This document shows, in pieces, positions 34,256 to 45,880 of a stretch of DNA of 64,000 nt (position 1 is the stretch's first letter; every line of letters starts with the position of its first letter). The notes below the pieces were generated by a model. It ran no database searches. It had not been told where the DNA came from and worked only from the letters and a program-made list of their open reading frames with translations. Source of the stretch: Saccharum officinarum. Its lineage: Eukaryota; Streptophyta; Magnoliopsida; Poales; Poaceae. Position numbers and translations under genes: made by a program. The stretch spans positions 78,964,502 to 79,028,501 of the forward strand of contig CM036201.1 in the NCBI GenBank assembly GCA_020631735.1, in the 5' to 3' direction.

Positions 34256-35860
34256 TGAAAGGATCAAGATGCCCAAGAGGGGGTGAATTGGGCTTCTCTA
34301 AAAATTAAATGCAAGAATTAAATCCTACAAGCCGGAATTCACCCCTAGTGTCTACTTGTGTTCCTAGAGAGTCTACCGATACAAAGTTTTGCACCCTAGT
34401 TTCCAATCCTAGTCTAGCATGGCAAGTCTAGGAATGTAAAACAAGCAATGAAAGTAAATACGATAAAGTAAATGCTTGAATGTAAAGGGGCAAGGAACAC
34501 GGCGATGTTTTTCCGAGGTATCGGAGAGTCGCCACTCCCCACTAGTCCTCGTTGGAGCACCCGCGCAAGGGTGTAGCTCCCCCTTGATCCGCGCAAGGAT
34601 CAAGTGCTCTCTACGGGTTGATTCTTTAACACTCCGTCGCGGTGAATCACCCACAACCGCTCACAAGATGAGTTGGGTCATCCACAAGCTCCGCCGGATG
34701 ATCACCGAACTCTCAATCACCACCAAGCCGTCTAGGTGATGGCGATCACCAAGAGTAACAAGCTAGAACTCTCACTTGACCACTACGAGCCCAAATGAGA
34801 AGGTGGAGGCACACTTGCTACTCTCTAATCGCTAGTGAGGAACTCTCAAGCTTTGATTCTCAAATCTCTATCCTCACTAGTGCTCTTGCACTCCCTTGCA
34901 CTCCAAAGGTGTTTATCAGCTAATCAAATGAGCAAGAGACCTCTAAAAGAGGTGGTGGGGATGTATTTATACACCCCACAGACAAAACGAACCGTTACCC
35001 GCTGACTCAGCAAGACACGAGCTGACCGGACGCGCCGGTTGAACTGACCGGACGCGCCGGTCGCTCGTAACGGTCGAAAACCGAAAAACAACTGAGTGAC
35101 CGGACGCACCGGTCAGGGGTGACCGGACGCGTCCGATCGTGCAGGGAGCAAACTGTACTCGCACCGGACGCGCGACCGCGTCCGATCGGTGATGACCGGA
35201 CGCGTCCGGTCGTCTCTGGACCTTACTGGACTGTGACCGGACGCGCCGATCACACCCAGGTCGCGTCCGATCGGGTGTTCCCTCAAGTGACACGTGTCGA
35301 CTTCTGACCACTGCGTCCGGTCCTCGTGAGGACCACGTCCGGTGTTCAGAGCTGAAACCCTAGCCGCGGAACTGTACTGACCGGATGCGTCCGGTCATGC
35401 CAAGGACCGCGTCCGGTCAAGAGAAAACGACCCGAAACTCTCCGAAAGGCGTCACAACTTGAACCAAGTTGCTTCCAACTGAACTTTGAGCTATTCTAGA
35501 GCTGCCTAGCGCCAAGTTTAACAAGTGTGCACCACACCTAAACATAGGACTCGCCTAGGTCAAGCTACCCGCTCATGCCCCCCTTTATAGTACGGCCAAA
35601 AGAGGAAAACGAAGATCCTAACGACTATTTCAAATGTCTCTCAACACCTCGACATCCGGAACTAACCGTCCTTAATCTTGACGTCACTCTTTTGAAAACC
35701 GAAACGATTTCCATCAAGGAGCATGAGTACCATGGTGCCCAAAGCAGTTAAAACCTCCATGACCTAACTTACCAAAGTTTCTGCAAAACACACGTTAGTC
35801 ATGGTAATAAAGCGTTGTCATCAATTGCCGAAACCAAACCTCGGGGCCTAGATGCTTTCA
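34256..35860 (-). repeat. 3' long terminal repeat
   Basis: The repeat is bounded by TGAAAG and CTTTCA (5'-TG..CA-3' on both strands) and is 1,605 bp long. It is directly preceded on the minus strand by a polypurine tract. Without the second LTR the boundaries rest on these termini and the tract. It includes the palindrome array at 35018-35420. Confidence 0.65.
35018..35420. repeat. Array of about 12 short palindromes in the LTR
   Basis: Variants of GACCGGACGCGTCCGGTC are scattered over about 400 bp. The copy at 35194-35211 is a perfect 18-bp palindrome. The others have one or two changes or are half units (for example near 35102, 35127, 35228 and 35380). They are GC-rich within an otherwise moderate LTR and rich in CG dinucleotides. 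Confidence 0.75.
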
Positions 35861-35874
35861 ATCTCCCCCTTTTT

Positions 35875-36311
35875 GGTGATTGATGACAACACTAAGATAT
35901 ATAAGATTTGAGTTAAGGTTTTCGAGCATGCATGGTTCACATAAGCAAAAAGCAATAAGCACAAAAGGGTTAGGAATTGCTTATGTGCCCCAAGCCAAAA
36001 GAGTGTACTCATAAGATAAGACAAAGAACGTTAGTACACATACAGATATAGCTCATAAGAAATCGGAGTAAGGCACGGAAGCACAACCTTAGAGCTATAA
36101 TTAAAAACGGTGACAAGAGATAACATTGTGACTGGATAAAACATTAAGACTCAAGGTTTATCACACGACGACATGTCACACGAATGCAATGACTGAAAAG
36201 TAAACATGATGCATGAATGTAGCACACAAGAAAAAACGAAAAACCTCTCTCAAAAACTCCCCCTGAAACTACTCTCTCTCCCCCTTTGGCATCAAGCGCC
36301 AAAAAACTAAT
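35875..36311 (-). other. Non-coding stretch of the LTR element between reading frame and polypurine tract
   Basis: No open frame, RNA gene or regulatory site is recognised. It separates the C-terminal end of the element's reading frame from its 3' LTR. Confidence 0.5.
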
Positions 36312-38794
36312 CTAAGGATCTGACGGGGGGACAGACAGAGTCGTGTCGGGTGCCGAGGTGCGCGGAGTAATCATGAAGTGTAGAGAATCTCCCTCGGAAT
36401 CTGAGCTATCTGGCTGACCCTCTGAAGAAGCATGTGGCTGTGTAACTATCTGGGTCTGAACGGCAGAAACAGGTACTGTCGTAGTAGCAATAAGAGGATC
36501 CGTCTGAGTGACCTGAGCCTGTAGCGAGCCAATAGCAGGAGGATCTGTCGAGGCAACTGACGAAGGTAGAGTCTCTGTAGTACTAGTCCCTGTCACTGGA
36601 GGAATAGCTGCCTCTGAAGCTGACAACCCTGAAGAAGTAGCAAAGGTAGTGTGCGAGGGCGTCGGCTGACCAGTCAACTCGCTGTAGGTAGCACTGTAAT
36701 CACCGAAGGGTGTGCCTGTCAGGAGGTGAGGGCAAGGCTGGTCTGAAGGTGTAAACCCCGTGTGAATAGGCGTGAAGCTCGGGGACTGGAATGACTGGGG
36801 AACCTGCTGCTGTGGAGATGTGAACTGGAAACCCGGCTGTCCCTGACTCGATGGATCACTGGATTGTAAAGCAGAAGTCAGGACAGAAGCAGGCGGAGGA
36901 ACCCCAACAGTGACTAGGTGGCGCAGGAGATCCAGGTACTGCTGCTGACTAGCTGCACTCTGTCGCTGAATCTCGTACTGCTGTCGCTGCATTTCAACCT
37001 GCTACCTCTGGATCTCAAGCTGCTGACGCTGAAACTCGTCCTAACGAGCCTGAATCTGTGCAAGTGATGCAGCTGTGTCCTGAGCCTGTCGCTGTATCTG
37101 TTGTTGCTGCTGCTCCTATGCCTGGGTCAACCTCTCAAGTATGGCCACCATGGCTAGGTCTGTGCGGAAGGCTGAACCAGAGCCACCGGCCTCGTGGTCG
37201 TGAGACCGAGGAGACCGGTACCTGGGGATGGGCTGGTAGTCCTCATTAGTGCTGTCAGATGTCACATCCTCAGGAAGATCAGCAGGCTGAGCGTCAAGAT
37301 CGGCAAGCTCTGCCTCTGCAAGCTCATCAACTGTGGCGTCCTGCTCAGCTGCTGTCTCAGGAACCTCAGGTCGCACACGCTGTCCTGGCACTGGGCCTGA
37401 TCTCTAGTGACTGAAGCCCAAAGCTGACGGATATCATACTCAGGGAAAGCAGTAGTCGTTTCTGATATCTCAGCTCGGATCTCTGCTGGTAACTGGATGG
37501 ATGATCTAATGATGAAGCAGATCCAGTGTGCATAGGGCAGCTGACGATTACCCTTAAAGCCCTCAGCTATGGTGTCCTCCATCTCACTAAGTATGAGATC
37601 CCAAATGTCAAACTGTGTCTGTGAGAGGAGGTGGTGAACAACCCATAGCTGCATCCGAGTCAGTCCCTCTCTGTAGCCAAGTCTGGAAAGTAGAGTGCGT
37701 CTGACTATAGCATCCAGAACTCTGGCAAGAGGTGTTAAACTGGCAGGCGTGCGACGAGACCCTTTGCCAAAAGGCTCACGGAAGCAGGGTCGAACCAAGT
37801 CTGTAGGTGGCACTGCCCCGCCGTGAGGGCGTCTCGGTGGAGGAGTCTGACCAAAACACAGCTGATGTATCTTCGTGTTGGATGCTGGGAGTCTGAGAAT
37901 CTCCCGCACTCTGGTGCTGTATAAACGGTGATCGCGACCTCGGAATGCAAAGTGAATGAAATCATGGGCAGGATCAATTCATAGTGAAGCATAAAACTCT
38001 CTGACCCATGTGCCGCAGTATGCACCTGTCCGTCCAAGAAGATCTGACAAGCCTGGCAGAAAGGACAGGTGCGGACGTAGCTGTTCTCCCACAACCTCAA
38101 CTAGTGACTCAAGTCGACAGATCCTCTGTGGTCGGAAAGCAATACTGCTGTCAACTAGAGCCCTGTAGAAATCCTCCTGAAGTGGGGTATAGAAGCCTTC
38201 TGAAGCTCTGGGATCCCTCACAGGCGGAAACCACCGACTGACCTCCACGAACCTCAACCCCTGCACCTGACGTACTGTAGCACCCCTCAAGTCAAAGTGC
38301 TCGACCGGGGGTGAACCTCTAGCTCTGGGAGGAGGACGTGCTCCACGATGCTAGCCCTCTGGCCTAGGAGTCACCTGAGTACGTGTGCATGTGGAGCGGC
38401 GACGTGGTGGAGACTGAGCTGGCTGCTCCTCTGTGTCCTCTGTAGCCTCTGGAGCCTCTGTGGCCTCTGGAGCCTCTGTGGCCTCTGGAGGTGGATCAAC
38501 TGACATACCCTCTGTAGCTCCAGTATCCTCAGTATCCTCAGTGGCCTCTGTGCCGAGCTGTCGACCTTCTAGATGAAAGCGACGCTCACCTATACGTATG
38601 CCACTGCTCCTGCCACCTCTCTCTGCCTGCTCTGCTGCATCTGCCACGGCCTGAGCAATCTCTGCCTCTGTAAGTGTCTTCTTCTTCTTTCTGGCCAAGA
38701 TCTTGACACGCTTTCCACGTGCAATCTCAGACCGACGAGGAGGACTGTCGTCCCCGTCACCAGGAGCACCACCGGCGTTCTTGCAACGCACCAT
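36312..38794 (-). pseudogene. LTR-element protein (plant-transposon-protein/gag-like), disrupted
   Basis: The ATG at 38794 starts MVRCKNAGGAPGDGDDSPPR, followed by a Lys-rich and Ala-rich stretch, then a Glu/Ala/Thr repeat (EAPEATEAPEATE). Next is a globular region with LRFVEVSRWFPPVRDPRASE, GFYTPLQEDFYRALV, LSDLLGRTGAYCGTWVREFY and ARVLDAIVRRTLLSRLGYRE, of the kind annotated in grasses as putative plant transposon protein. A Gln-rich coiled-coil-like segment and a Ser/Thr/Pro tail follow. Lesions in order: TAG at 38351-38353, TGA at 37979-37981, a frameshift near 37390, then TAG at 37116-37118, 37041-37043 and 37002-37004. Reading frame and similarity resume after each, so it is a recent relic. 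Confidence 0.7.
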
Positions 38795-39427
38795 GCTGAC
38801 AAACTGACCGAAAACCTCTGAAAGATGGTGAACTGTCACTCGAGAGGCTTGGCCTCAGTCCGTATCCGCAGGCTTGGCCTCTGATTCAGCAAACTGATCT
38901 CACCCTGACACACGGACAGACTCGCTGCAGCGACGGAATAGAGAGATCTACAATAAGCACATATATAACTAAAAGGTACGACACCCTAGAGATAGCAAGC
39001 ATATGAGATACGATGTGAATCGAAAAGGCGAAGCTACCTCGGATCGACGAGACGACGGTGACAAGATGAGGTGACCTAGATCACGAGATTCCCCGAAATT
39101 GTCGGACGAGCTCTGATTTGCCGAAACATGATGCAATTAGGATTAAAAGAAAGAATTACGGCAAACCCTAGCGAGGAGGTTAAGGTGACGCGAAACAACC
39201 TTGCGAAGAAGACGACGCAAAACCTCGACGACGAACGATCGAACGGCGTTACGCGAACCCTAGGGTTAGGGTTAGGGCAACTCGACGAAGACCGATCGGA
39301 GGCAAGCGTGAGGCCGTCCACTGTCGAAGGAGATGCTGGCAAGCAGGAGCGTGGCACACCGGCGCAGTGGCGCGTGCGGGCGGCGGTGGCGCGGGTGGCT
39401 AGCGGGCGTCGGTGGCGCGTGCGGCGG

Positions 39428-39527
39428 NNNNNNNNNNNNNNNNNNNNNNNNNNNNNNNNNNNNNNNNNNNNNNNNNNNNNNNNNNNNNNNNNNNNNNNNN
39501 NNNNNNNNNNNNNNNNNNNNNNNNNNN
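39428..39527. other. Assembly gap (100 N)
   Basis: Exactly 100 undetermined bases, the usual convention for a gap of unknown size. It separates the 5' region of the LTR element from the LINE ORF2. Confidence 0.98.
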
Positions 39528-39867
39528 GTAAGCGTCCAGACTTCATTCTGGGCCAACATCGTCTTATTGTTGTCGAGATTGTGTTCTGAGTGAGGTGCGG
39601 TTGTGACAACGTAAAAAAACGTTCAGAGACTATGATTAAAAATCCCTCCTGAGGCCCTGTGAGATGGTAGAAACGCTGAGTTTTTGCCATTTCAGCGCCC
39701 ACCGTTTCTACCAGGATGTTACGAGTCCAATTGCTAATCTTGGTTTCCTGGAGACATACCATAGTGGCTCCCGACGAGATGATCTGCGTTCTCACCGAAG
39801 CCCGTTTTACCCCATCGTTTAAACCCCTCACGTTCCAACAAAGCAAGTTGCAGTCCTTAGCTGACAT
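39528..39867 (-). pseudogene. LINE ORF2, N-terminal endonuclease fragment
   Basis: The ATG at 39867 reads MSAKDCNLLCWNVRGLND and VCLQETKI, the first blocks of the apurinic-endonuclease-like domain, with Asn and Glu at the expected catalytic positions (WNVRGLN and QETK). A frameshift near 39590-39640 moves the continuation (MLAQNEVWTL) to another phase just before the gap. The reverse transcriptase part is not in the assembly. Confidence 0.75.
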
Positions 39868-40229
39868 AATAAAAATTCCAACTACTTGACCACTGCCACA
39901 ACAATCTGTTCCAGCGACTAGCGCCCAAACCAGAAGAGTAGTAGACAACAATGGGGTGGGCCGAGGGCAACACAACCAGCAGGTCCAAGATCGTGTCCCC
40001 AGATGTCAAAACACACAAGCTCAGCCGAAGGCTCCAAGGCCAGCAGGCTGACAACCAAATCCACCGAAGGCTTGCAGGCCAGCAGGCGTCTGACATACCA
40101 CTGAAAGTTCTCGAAACTAAGCCGAACCAGTCTCCAGCTACTACCCGGACACGATACAAAGGGTATGTGACCCCAGCTCTCATACATGGAGAGCTAATCA
40201 TTGGATGGGAACCACTTGAAACCAGTCGC

Positions 40230-43200
40230 CTAAGCCACCAGGCCCGGCGACTCCACCAGCTCGCTTGGGATGGAAGTATTCTCTTGGTCTGTAGCGCCTT
40301 CCTCCCCATGCTCGATGAGGTCCTGAATAGCCTCCATGGTGAACTGCTCCAGTGGCCTTGCGAAGTGCTGTGCATGAAATTCAAATTCATCAGATGGAGA
40401 AATTTTCCTAGAAGCGTTGTTCCCAGTACCTCCTAGGTCGCCCAGCTTGCGAACTAGCAAATCATGCGCTATCTGTACTGTCCCTTTCCCAGAATTCGCC
40501 ATGGCCTTCTTTGCTAACCTAGTGCTTTGGCGTTTGTTTGGGCCCTGTGCTACATCTAATAAAAACTCGGCGTTGGTGCGTTGTGGCCTGGTAGTTAGTA
40601 ATGGTGGAGGTACTGGTTTAGAGATAGCACTTAGAAACTCCTCTATCTTTGTTGTTTGTGTGTGCAAGGTTGGGTCCTCCTCTATTGGGTTCTCATTGGT
40701 CACCAACACATCTTGTACAGCTGAACCCCCCCAACTGTGAGTGTGTACGTGATGGGGTCAACACCATGTGTATGCTCAAGTTCTGTTGCATCTAAACTGC
40801 TAGTGTTGGTACAAATGTTGCTAAACTGGGTCGTGGCAGCTAAATGTTGAACATCCTGAGTTACGGGATATTGTAAATGGGATGTGGATTTGTGGAATGG
40901 GCTCACCAGAAGATTGCTGATCATCGACTCCAGCTGCAGCTCTATATCAGTCTCCACCGTGTTGTTGACAGTGACGTTCTCCACCTCCATGGTGATTGTG
41001 TGCTGCTCCATTGCCACGGGAGCGGTCACCTGCACGGACATCCCCTCACCAGCAATCTGCTGCTCCACTCCCTTGTTGTCGATGTTGTTGACGGTGATGT
41101 TCTCTTCCTCCATGGTGGTTGTGTGCTGCTCCATTGCCACGGGAACATCCTCCTGCATGGGCTCCCCCTCACCAGCAAGCTGCTGCTCCACTCCCTCTGT
41201 AGACATTGGCAATGAGGATACAGAGGTTGGGATTGTGTCACCCTTACTATGTGTAGAGCATAGGATGGTATCAAGAAACTCACTGATGTCGCATGTTGCA
41301 GTGGTGACTGGAGGTTGGACCTTCTCCGACTCCTTGATGGTGGAACCATCAGACTCTGCACATGGATGAGTTTGAGTCAGGACATGCAAAAACTCGACGT
41401 TTGGCGCTTGGATTTGTGGAGGCGGGAGTGAGGTACCCAAAATGAGTATGATGCTGTTGTCCTGGATAGGGGCCTTCCGAGGCTTGAGCTCAGTTGCAAT
41501 AGGATCGGCGAAGGTCACCCTCTTGGGCTGCTTCTGTTGCGCTTGCGTCTTGACCCTCTAGACCTGGGTGGCCTCTTTCGCTGCCCTGTTTCTACGTGGC
41601 GGAGACTCAGCACGTGCACGCCACCTGTTTGAGCTGATGCAATCCTCCGCTCCGCCTCTGCGGCGGCTGTTGCGCGCCCAGGCCGAGGAACTTCGGTGGC
41701 GACGGTTGCCTTGGCTGCGGCGGCCATCGTAGTCGTCGTCGTCGCGGCGTGGCCTGAAATCATGTGCACGATCACGGTCCTGGCCTCGCCTTCCATGCAC
41801 GTGCTCGCCCTTCGTGTCCGGGACACCGTAGTCCCAGTCGAAGATGCGGCGCGCCTTGCAGTTGCCGTCGATCCTCCCCGGTTCCCTCAGGAAGGAGAGG
41901 TCCACCACCTCCAGGTGGTTGCGCAGCACATACTCCTGCCCGGGCTTGACGTCGACCAGGTCGTCGCGGTGGGGGTGGCCACGGTCAGGCTCGGTCACCG
42001 TGAGCACCACCTCAAGGGGGATGTCGCACGGATCATGGCACCAAGCCCAGAGGTCGAAGGACCTAGTGCGGTGTCGGCGTCGTGTCGTCTCCTCCAGGTA
42101 GTGCACGGCACAGCTGCTGCCTACCACCTTAGCCGCCACGTCCGTTGCCCAGCAGTGCACAGGGACCCCTTCAATATGGACCTTGACACGATACTCCCAG
42201 GTGGTCTGCCTGGCGTAGCGGTGCTCATTCCAGGCCGCGAACTGGAACCGACGCCCATTGTCAGGGAGGGTGCCGACGTCGACCACGCGCTGCCGGTCTC
42301 TGGGGTCGCTGAAGATTGCCAGGAATTGCTCGGGGAAATGCTTGATCACTTGGACGTCATCGTGGTGGATGCCGAGCTGATTGTGCAGAGCGTCGACGAG
42401 ATGATGTGGCTCCGTGTCGTGACTGCTGCCCACAAGCCAGCAGATAGCCGCTCGGTCGATGAGCTCGTTCCGGCGGCGGTGGACTTCCCCAGTGGCCGAC
42501 ACCGCACAGTAGGCCCGAGCGGGCCTAGCGCGTGGGTCTCCGGGGTACCGTGCAGCCGCCATCTCCTCCTTTCTTCCTACCTCTCCCCTCACCACCTCCA
42601 CAAAGGAACGATGGTCGATCTCAGTGGGTTTGTGCCTGGTGGTGAGGTCTCTGGTTAAGCTGTAGTGTTCCTGGGTGAGGGAGGAGTGTCGAAGTTCATG
42701 GTGCCCTCCCTTTTTATGCATCTCTGGCCTAGCGAAGTGGTTCTTGGAGGGGCAGCCCAACGCTCTGTGCCTAGACCGGAAGCATTTCCAGCATCTTGAC
42801 GGACGGTGGCAGGAGTAGGCTAGATGATTTGGTGAAAAACAATTAAAACACCTGCCTTCCATCTTTGATCTAAAGAACACGGTCCCAGGCAGCTTGTCCA
42901 GAGGGCTATGAATGGCACTCTTCTCTGAAACTCCCCTTCACCCTACGATTCACCCTAGCTGGCTCCCAACCATCTTCCTTTGTGCTCCTCTCCGATTGAG
43001 GGTGCTCCAGACGCGTGCTCTCCCTTGCAGAGTGGGCAGTTCTGGCCGTTGATGGCAACTGGACATTGTGGGTGGACTGAACCTTGAAAACTCGGCCACC
43101 ATGAAAGCTATGTGTAGGCTGCACTGCTTTCCCTTTCTTGCTCTCTGGGATTCTGGCCCTGATGAGCTCGGCTTGAAGATCCATGTCTTCTGGGTGGCTC

Positions 43201-43685
43201 TTGGATGCCTGCAATGAAGGCTTGCTGACCTGAGGATCCCTTTGCTCCTGGCGCTTGGGGTGGTTCAAATCCTTTGCCAGTTCTGGTAAAATCGCCCATG
43301 CCTGAGCCTGAAGCGCCGAATTCATCTCAATGGGGCTCTCCGGTTGAGGGGCGTCACCCAGCGGGGGCGCGGTCGCCTGCAGACCGCCATCAATGGCGTA
43401 GCGAGGAGACTCCGCACCATTATGGTTCCTCGACTGCACCCCCGATGGCTTCGGTGTGGCATCAATGGCGGACGGCACCAGGCGAGACGCCCCGCCAGGA
43501 GCGGCGGACTGTGGCTGCGGGGTAGGTTGTGACCCACCACCGAGTAGATCACCGGCCGGCGGTGCCGGATCTGGGGGGTGCCGGCCAAGAGCAGCCGTGG
43601 AGGGGGCGGATCTGGGGGAATCGGGTGGCTCGAGGTGGGGGGTGAACGAGGGCAAGAGAGGGGGCTCGGGGTCGTCCGACTCCAT
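40230..43685 (-). pseudogene. LINE ORF1 (RNA-binding, CCHC knuckles, DUF4283-like), disrupted
   Basis: The ATG at 43685 opens a Pro-rich N-terminus. After a frameshift near 42930 the frame carries two CX2CX4HX4C zinc knuckles (CFNCFSPNHLAYSC and CWKCFRSRHRALGC), then a DUF4283-like domain (FQFAAWNEHRYARQTTWEYR, VKVHIEGVPVHCW, AWCHDPCDIPLEV). An Arg/Asp-rich region and a C-terminal segment (RQSTRLAKKAMANSGKGTVQ, then DLLVRKLGDLGG) of the kind that precedes ORF2 in grass LINEs follow. Lesions: the frameshift near 42930, TAG at 41558-41560 and a frameshift in a C run near 40725. ORF1 proteins coat LINE RNA. Confidence 0.75.
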
Positions 43686-43700
43686 CTTTCAGGCCTGAGC

Positions 43701-44154
43701 TGGGTAAAAAAAATCCAGATTCCTTTTCAGGAAAAAAAAGGTTCTCCAGATTATTTTGCCAAGGAGGCACGTAACGGTATCGAACGTAGTGATCACGGAC
43801 TCACTCGACGCCTAGACGGACAAAGATGACCAAAGCATGCGGTTAGACAGAATCGCAGGACGTGTCTCCCACCACCACGCGTCCCGTCCCTACGTAAGGA
43901 GAGAGTGCCCACCGCGTTTCACATCACTGACGACATCCTCGTCCAGGTTGCGCCCGCGCCCGCGCCCGCGCCCGGCCACGCTTCCTTTCCCTGCCGCGGC
44001 CTGTCACCGAGTTCGAACTGCCGCCGCGAGACGGAGGGAAGGGAAGGGAGGTGAGGGAGAGGAGAGGAGAGAAGAGAAGAGAAGAGAAGAGGGTGAGGCA
44101 CGCCGCGCGAGGTAGGAGCCGAAGCTATGTGGCAGGTCGCTGTCCGCTAGCCAC
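43701..44154. other. GC-rich spacer with simple repeats
   Basis: It contains CGCGCCCGCGCCCGCGCCCG near 43950 and a GAGAAGAGAAGAGAAGA tract near 44065-44090. Short open frames are composition artefacts. No gene. Confidence 0.4.
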
Positions 44155-44690
44155 TAGGGCTATTGTAATTGTGCAATATCCGAACTACTTTTGAAACATT
44201 CAGATGAAACACTACAACATACATCTGAAGATAAATGAAACACTTAAAACATGCATATAAAATATTTGCAAAAACACCTAAAAATATTTGAAAAGCCATT
44301 ACAAAGCATATGCAACCCCCACGTAAAACACTTGCAACATATGTGTGAAACATATGCAACATTTAAATAAACACACTTGCAACGTAAGTCTAAAAAACAA
44401 ATAAAACATTTGGAACAGACGCTTGCAACATATGTGTATAGCCATTGCAACATATGCAACATCCCGATCTATTTTTGCAACATCCATATCAAACAATTGC
44501 AACATACCTCCGAAACATCTGAAACATTTAAAACATATGCTTGCAACCTGCGCTTTCAACAAAAAGCTGGCAGGCGGGTGGCCGAGCGGGCAGGATGGGT
44601 CGCACGACAGGGGAAGCGCGACATCAACGCCGCGAGGCGGAGTGAGCGTGCGGCGTCCGAACGAGACAGACACCCGTGACCTATCATTAT
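44155..44690 (-). mobile_element. Repeat element of GTTGCA / TGTTTCA motifs, copy 1
   Basis: About 400 bases consist of irregularly alternating GAAACAT, TTGCAACATATG and TGAAACA words (reverse complement: GTTGCA...TGTTTCA). A GC-rich end with GCGTCCGAACGAGAC at about 44655-44670 follows. The same word pattern in opposite orientation occurs at 62215-62945, also next to a GTCCGAACG end. I take it as a non-autonomous DNA transposon, Mutator-like by overall look, but no target duplication was found. Confidence 0.5.
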
Positions 44691-45567
44691 CGTTTTTTTA
44701 TCCATCCTCCGTTCCTCTGAAAGAAATACGTGCTTTTATATTCTTCCTCTCGATAGAAATAGAGATTTTGAAACAAAAATCTCCTCTAAGTAGAGTGCAA
44801 GCCACCTTTTGAACAAATATCCCCATCCTATTGCTAGCAACAGAACTAAACTGACGAATTTTGGTATTCTTTATTTTCTTTGTATAGAAAATGTCAAACT
44901 AAACCAAACGTTCATATGAAACCTCTCTAGAATTTAGGCAGAAAAATGTGGTTTTTCTGTAAGAATTGGCTAAAAATCATGAATATTGGTAAAAAAAATT
45001 ACAGATTCATCAAACCTAGAGATTTTTTACCTTTTTCTTGACCAATTTAGAGTCAAACTCAAGCATTCGAATAGTCCTAGCTATGAAAATCAATAACTAG
45101 CATAATTACACACCTAGCCTTGCTCCAAGTGTGAGCTTGCTCTAATAATTGGATTGTTCACCCTTCGTCCATCTCTTAGCCTTGCTCATCATCTTGTATG
45201 GACTTCGCCTAGCTTTAAACAACACATAGCAAAAAGTTAGTTCACTGGTTGTCTTAATTACTAAAACTAAACATAGGGGCTTTTGGTCCTGTCCCAATTG
45301 AATGTCATATAGTCCATTGCAATAACCACACCCTCGTCGTGTGCACCTACGGAAGGTGCCACTCTCTGCACATGCTCTTTCACCACACCAGACGTGTCCT
45401 ATCAGAGTAGTTCACCACCAAACCTTCAAATCCCGATCTTACACAATATTACAACTACAAAATGGAAGCACCTCTAAACAGAGTGAAATTCACCTGTGCC
45501 ACCACGTTCAACCGCTCGTCCATCTCATTCTGGGCAATCTACGAAAAGAGACACTTTAAGGTCCAGT
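44691..45567. other. Intergenic DNA
   Basis: AT-rich sequence without genes, RNAs or clear repeat ends. Confidence 0.4.
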
Positions 45568-45880
45568 TAGGGGTGTTTAGTACTGGGTCGAAAAATTTTG
45601 GAGTGTCACATCGGATGTTTTATAGGATGTTGAAAGGGGTATTCGGAACTCGCCTGAAAACCACGAGACAAATTTATTAAGTCCAATTAATCCGTCATTA
45701 GCACATGTTTACTGTAGCATGACATTGTCAAATCATGGATTAATTAGGCTTGAAAAATTAGTCTCACAAATCTATCGCAATCTGTGTAACTAGTTATTTT
45801 TTCGTCTACATTTAATACTCTATGCATGTGTCAAACATTCGATGTAACGGGGTAAAAAATTTTAAGGGAGGAAAGGCCTG
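45568..45880 (+). mobile_element. High-copy grass MITE, copy 3
   Basis: It starts GGGGTGTTTAGTACTGGG and ends near GGAAAGGCCTG. It includes CAAATCATGGATTAATTAGG, AACTAGTTATTT, TTTAATACTCTATGCATG and TTCGATGTAACGGGG. It is longer than the other copies because of an extra internal segment (about 45620-45700). Ends are approximate. Confidence 0.6.

Larger units (their letters stand above)
34256..39427 (-). mobile_element. Non-autonomous LTR retrotransposon, 5' end lost in the assembly gap
   Basis: On the minus strand the order is internal leader (about 39427-38800), a gag-like/plant-transposon-protein reading frame (38794-36312, interrupted), a non-coding stretch, the polypurine tract AAAAAGGGGGAGAT (plus 35861-35874) and the 3' LTR (35860-34256). 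The LTR starts TGAAAG and ends CTTTCA. No protease, reverse transcriptase or integrase domain is visible, so it would depend on another element. The expected 5' LTR is not in the assembled sequence to the left of the gap and may be in the gap or deleted. Confidence 0.7.
39528..43700 (-). mobile_element. L1-type LINE, ORF1 and start of ORF2, cut by the gap
   Basis: On the minus strand ORF1 (from 43685) is followed by ORF2 (from 39867), which begins with an endonuclease domain and runs into the gap. The gene order and domains match plant L1 LINEs. Reverse transcriptase, zf-RVT and the 3' tail are missing from the assembled sequence. The 5' end is placed approximately just upstream of the ORF1 ATG. 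No target duplication can be checked. Confidence 0.8.

Noticed and set aside
39257..39280. Telomere-like GGGTTAGGGTTAGGG
   Set aside because: Only about three units, in the leader of an LTR element; plant telomeres are TTTAGGG, so it is chance or leader sequence.
41696..42658. 320-codon plus-strand frame
   Set aside because: Antisense of LINE ORF1, whose zinc knuckles and DUF4283-like region are clear on the minus strand.
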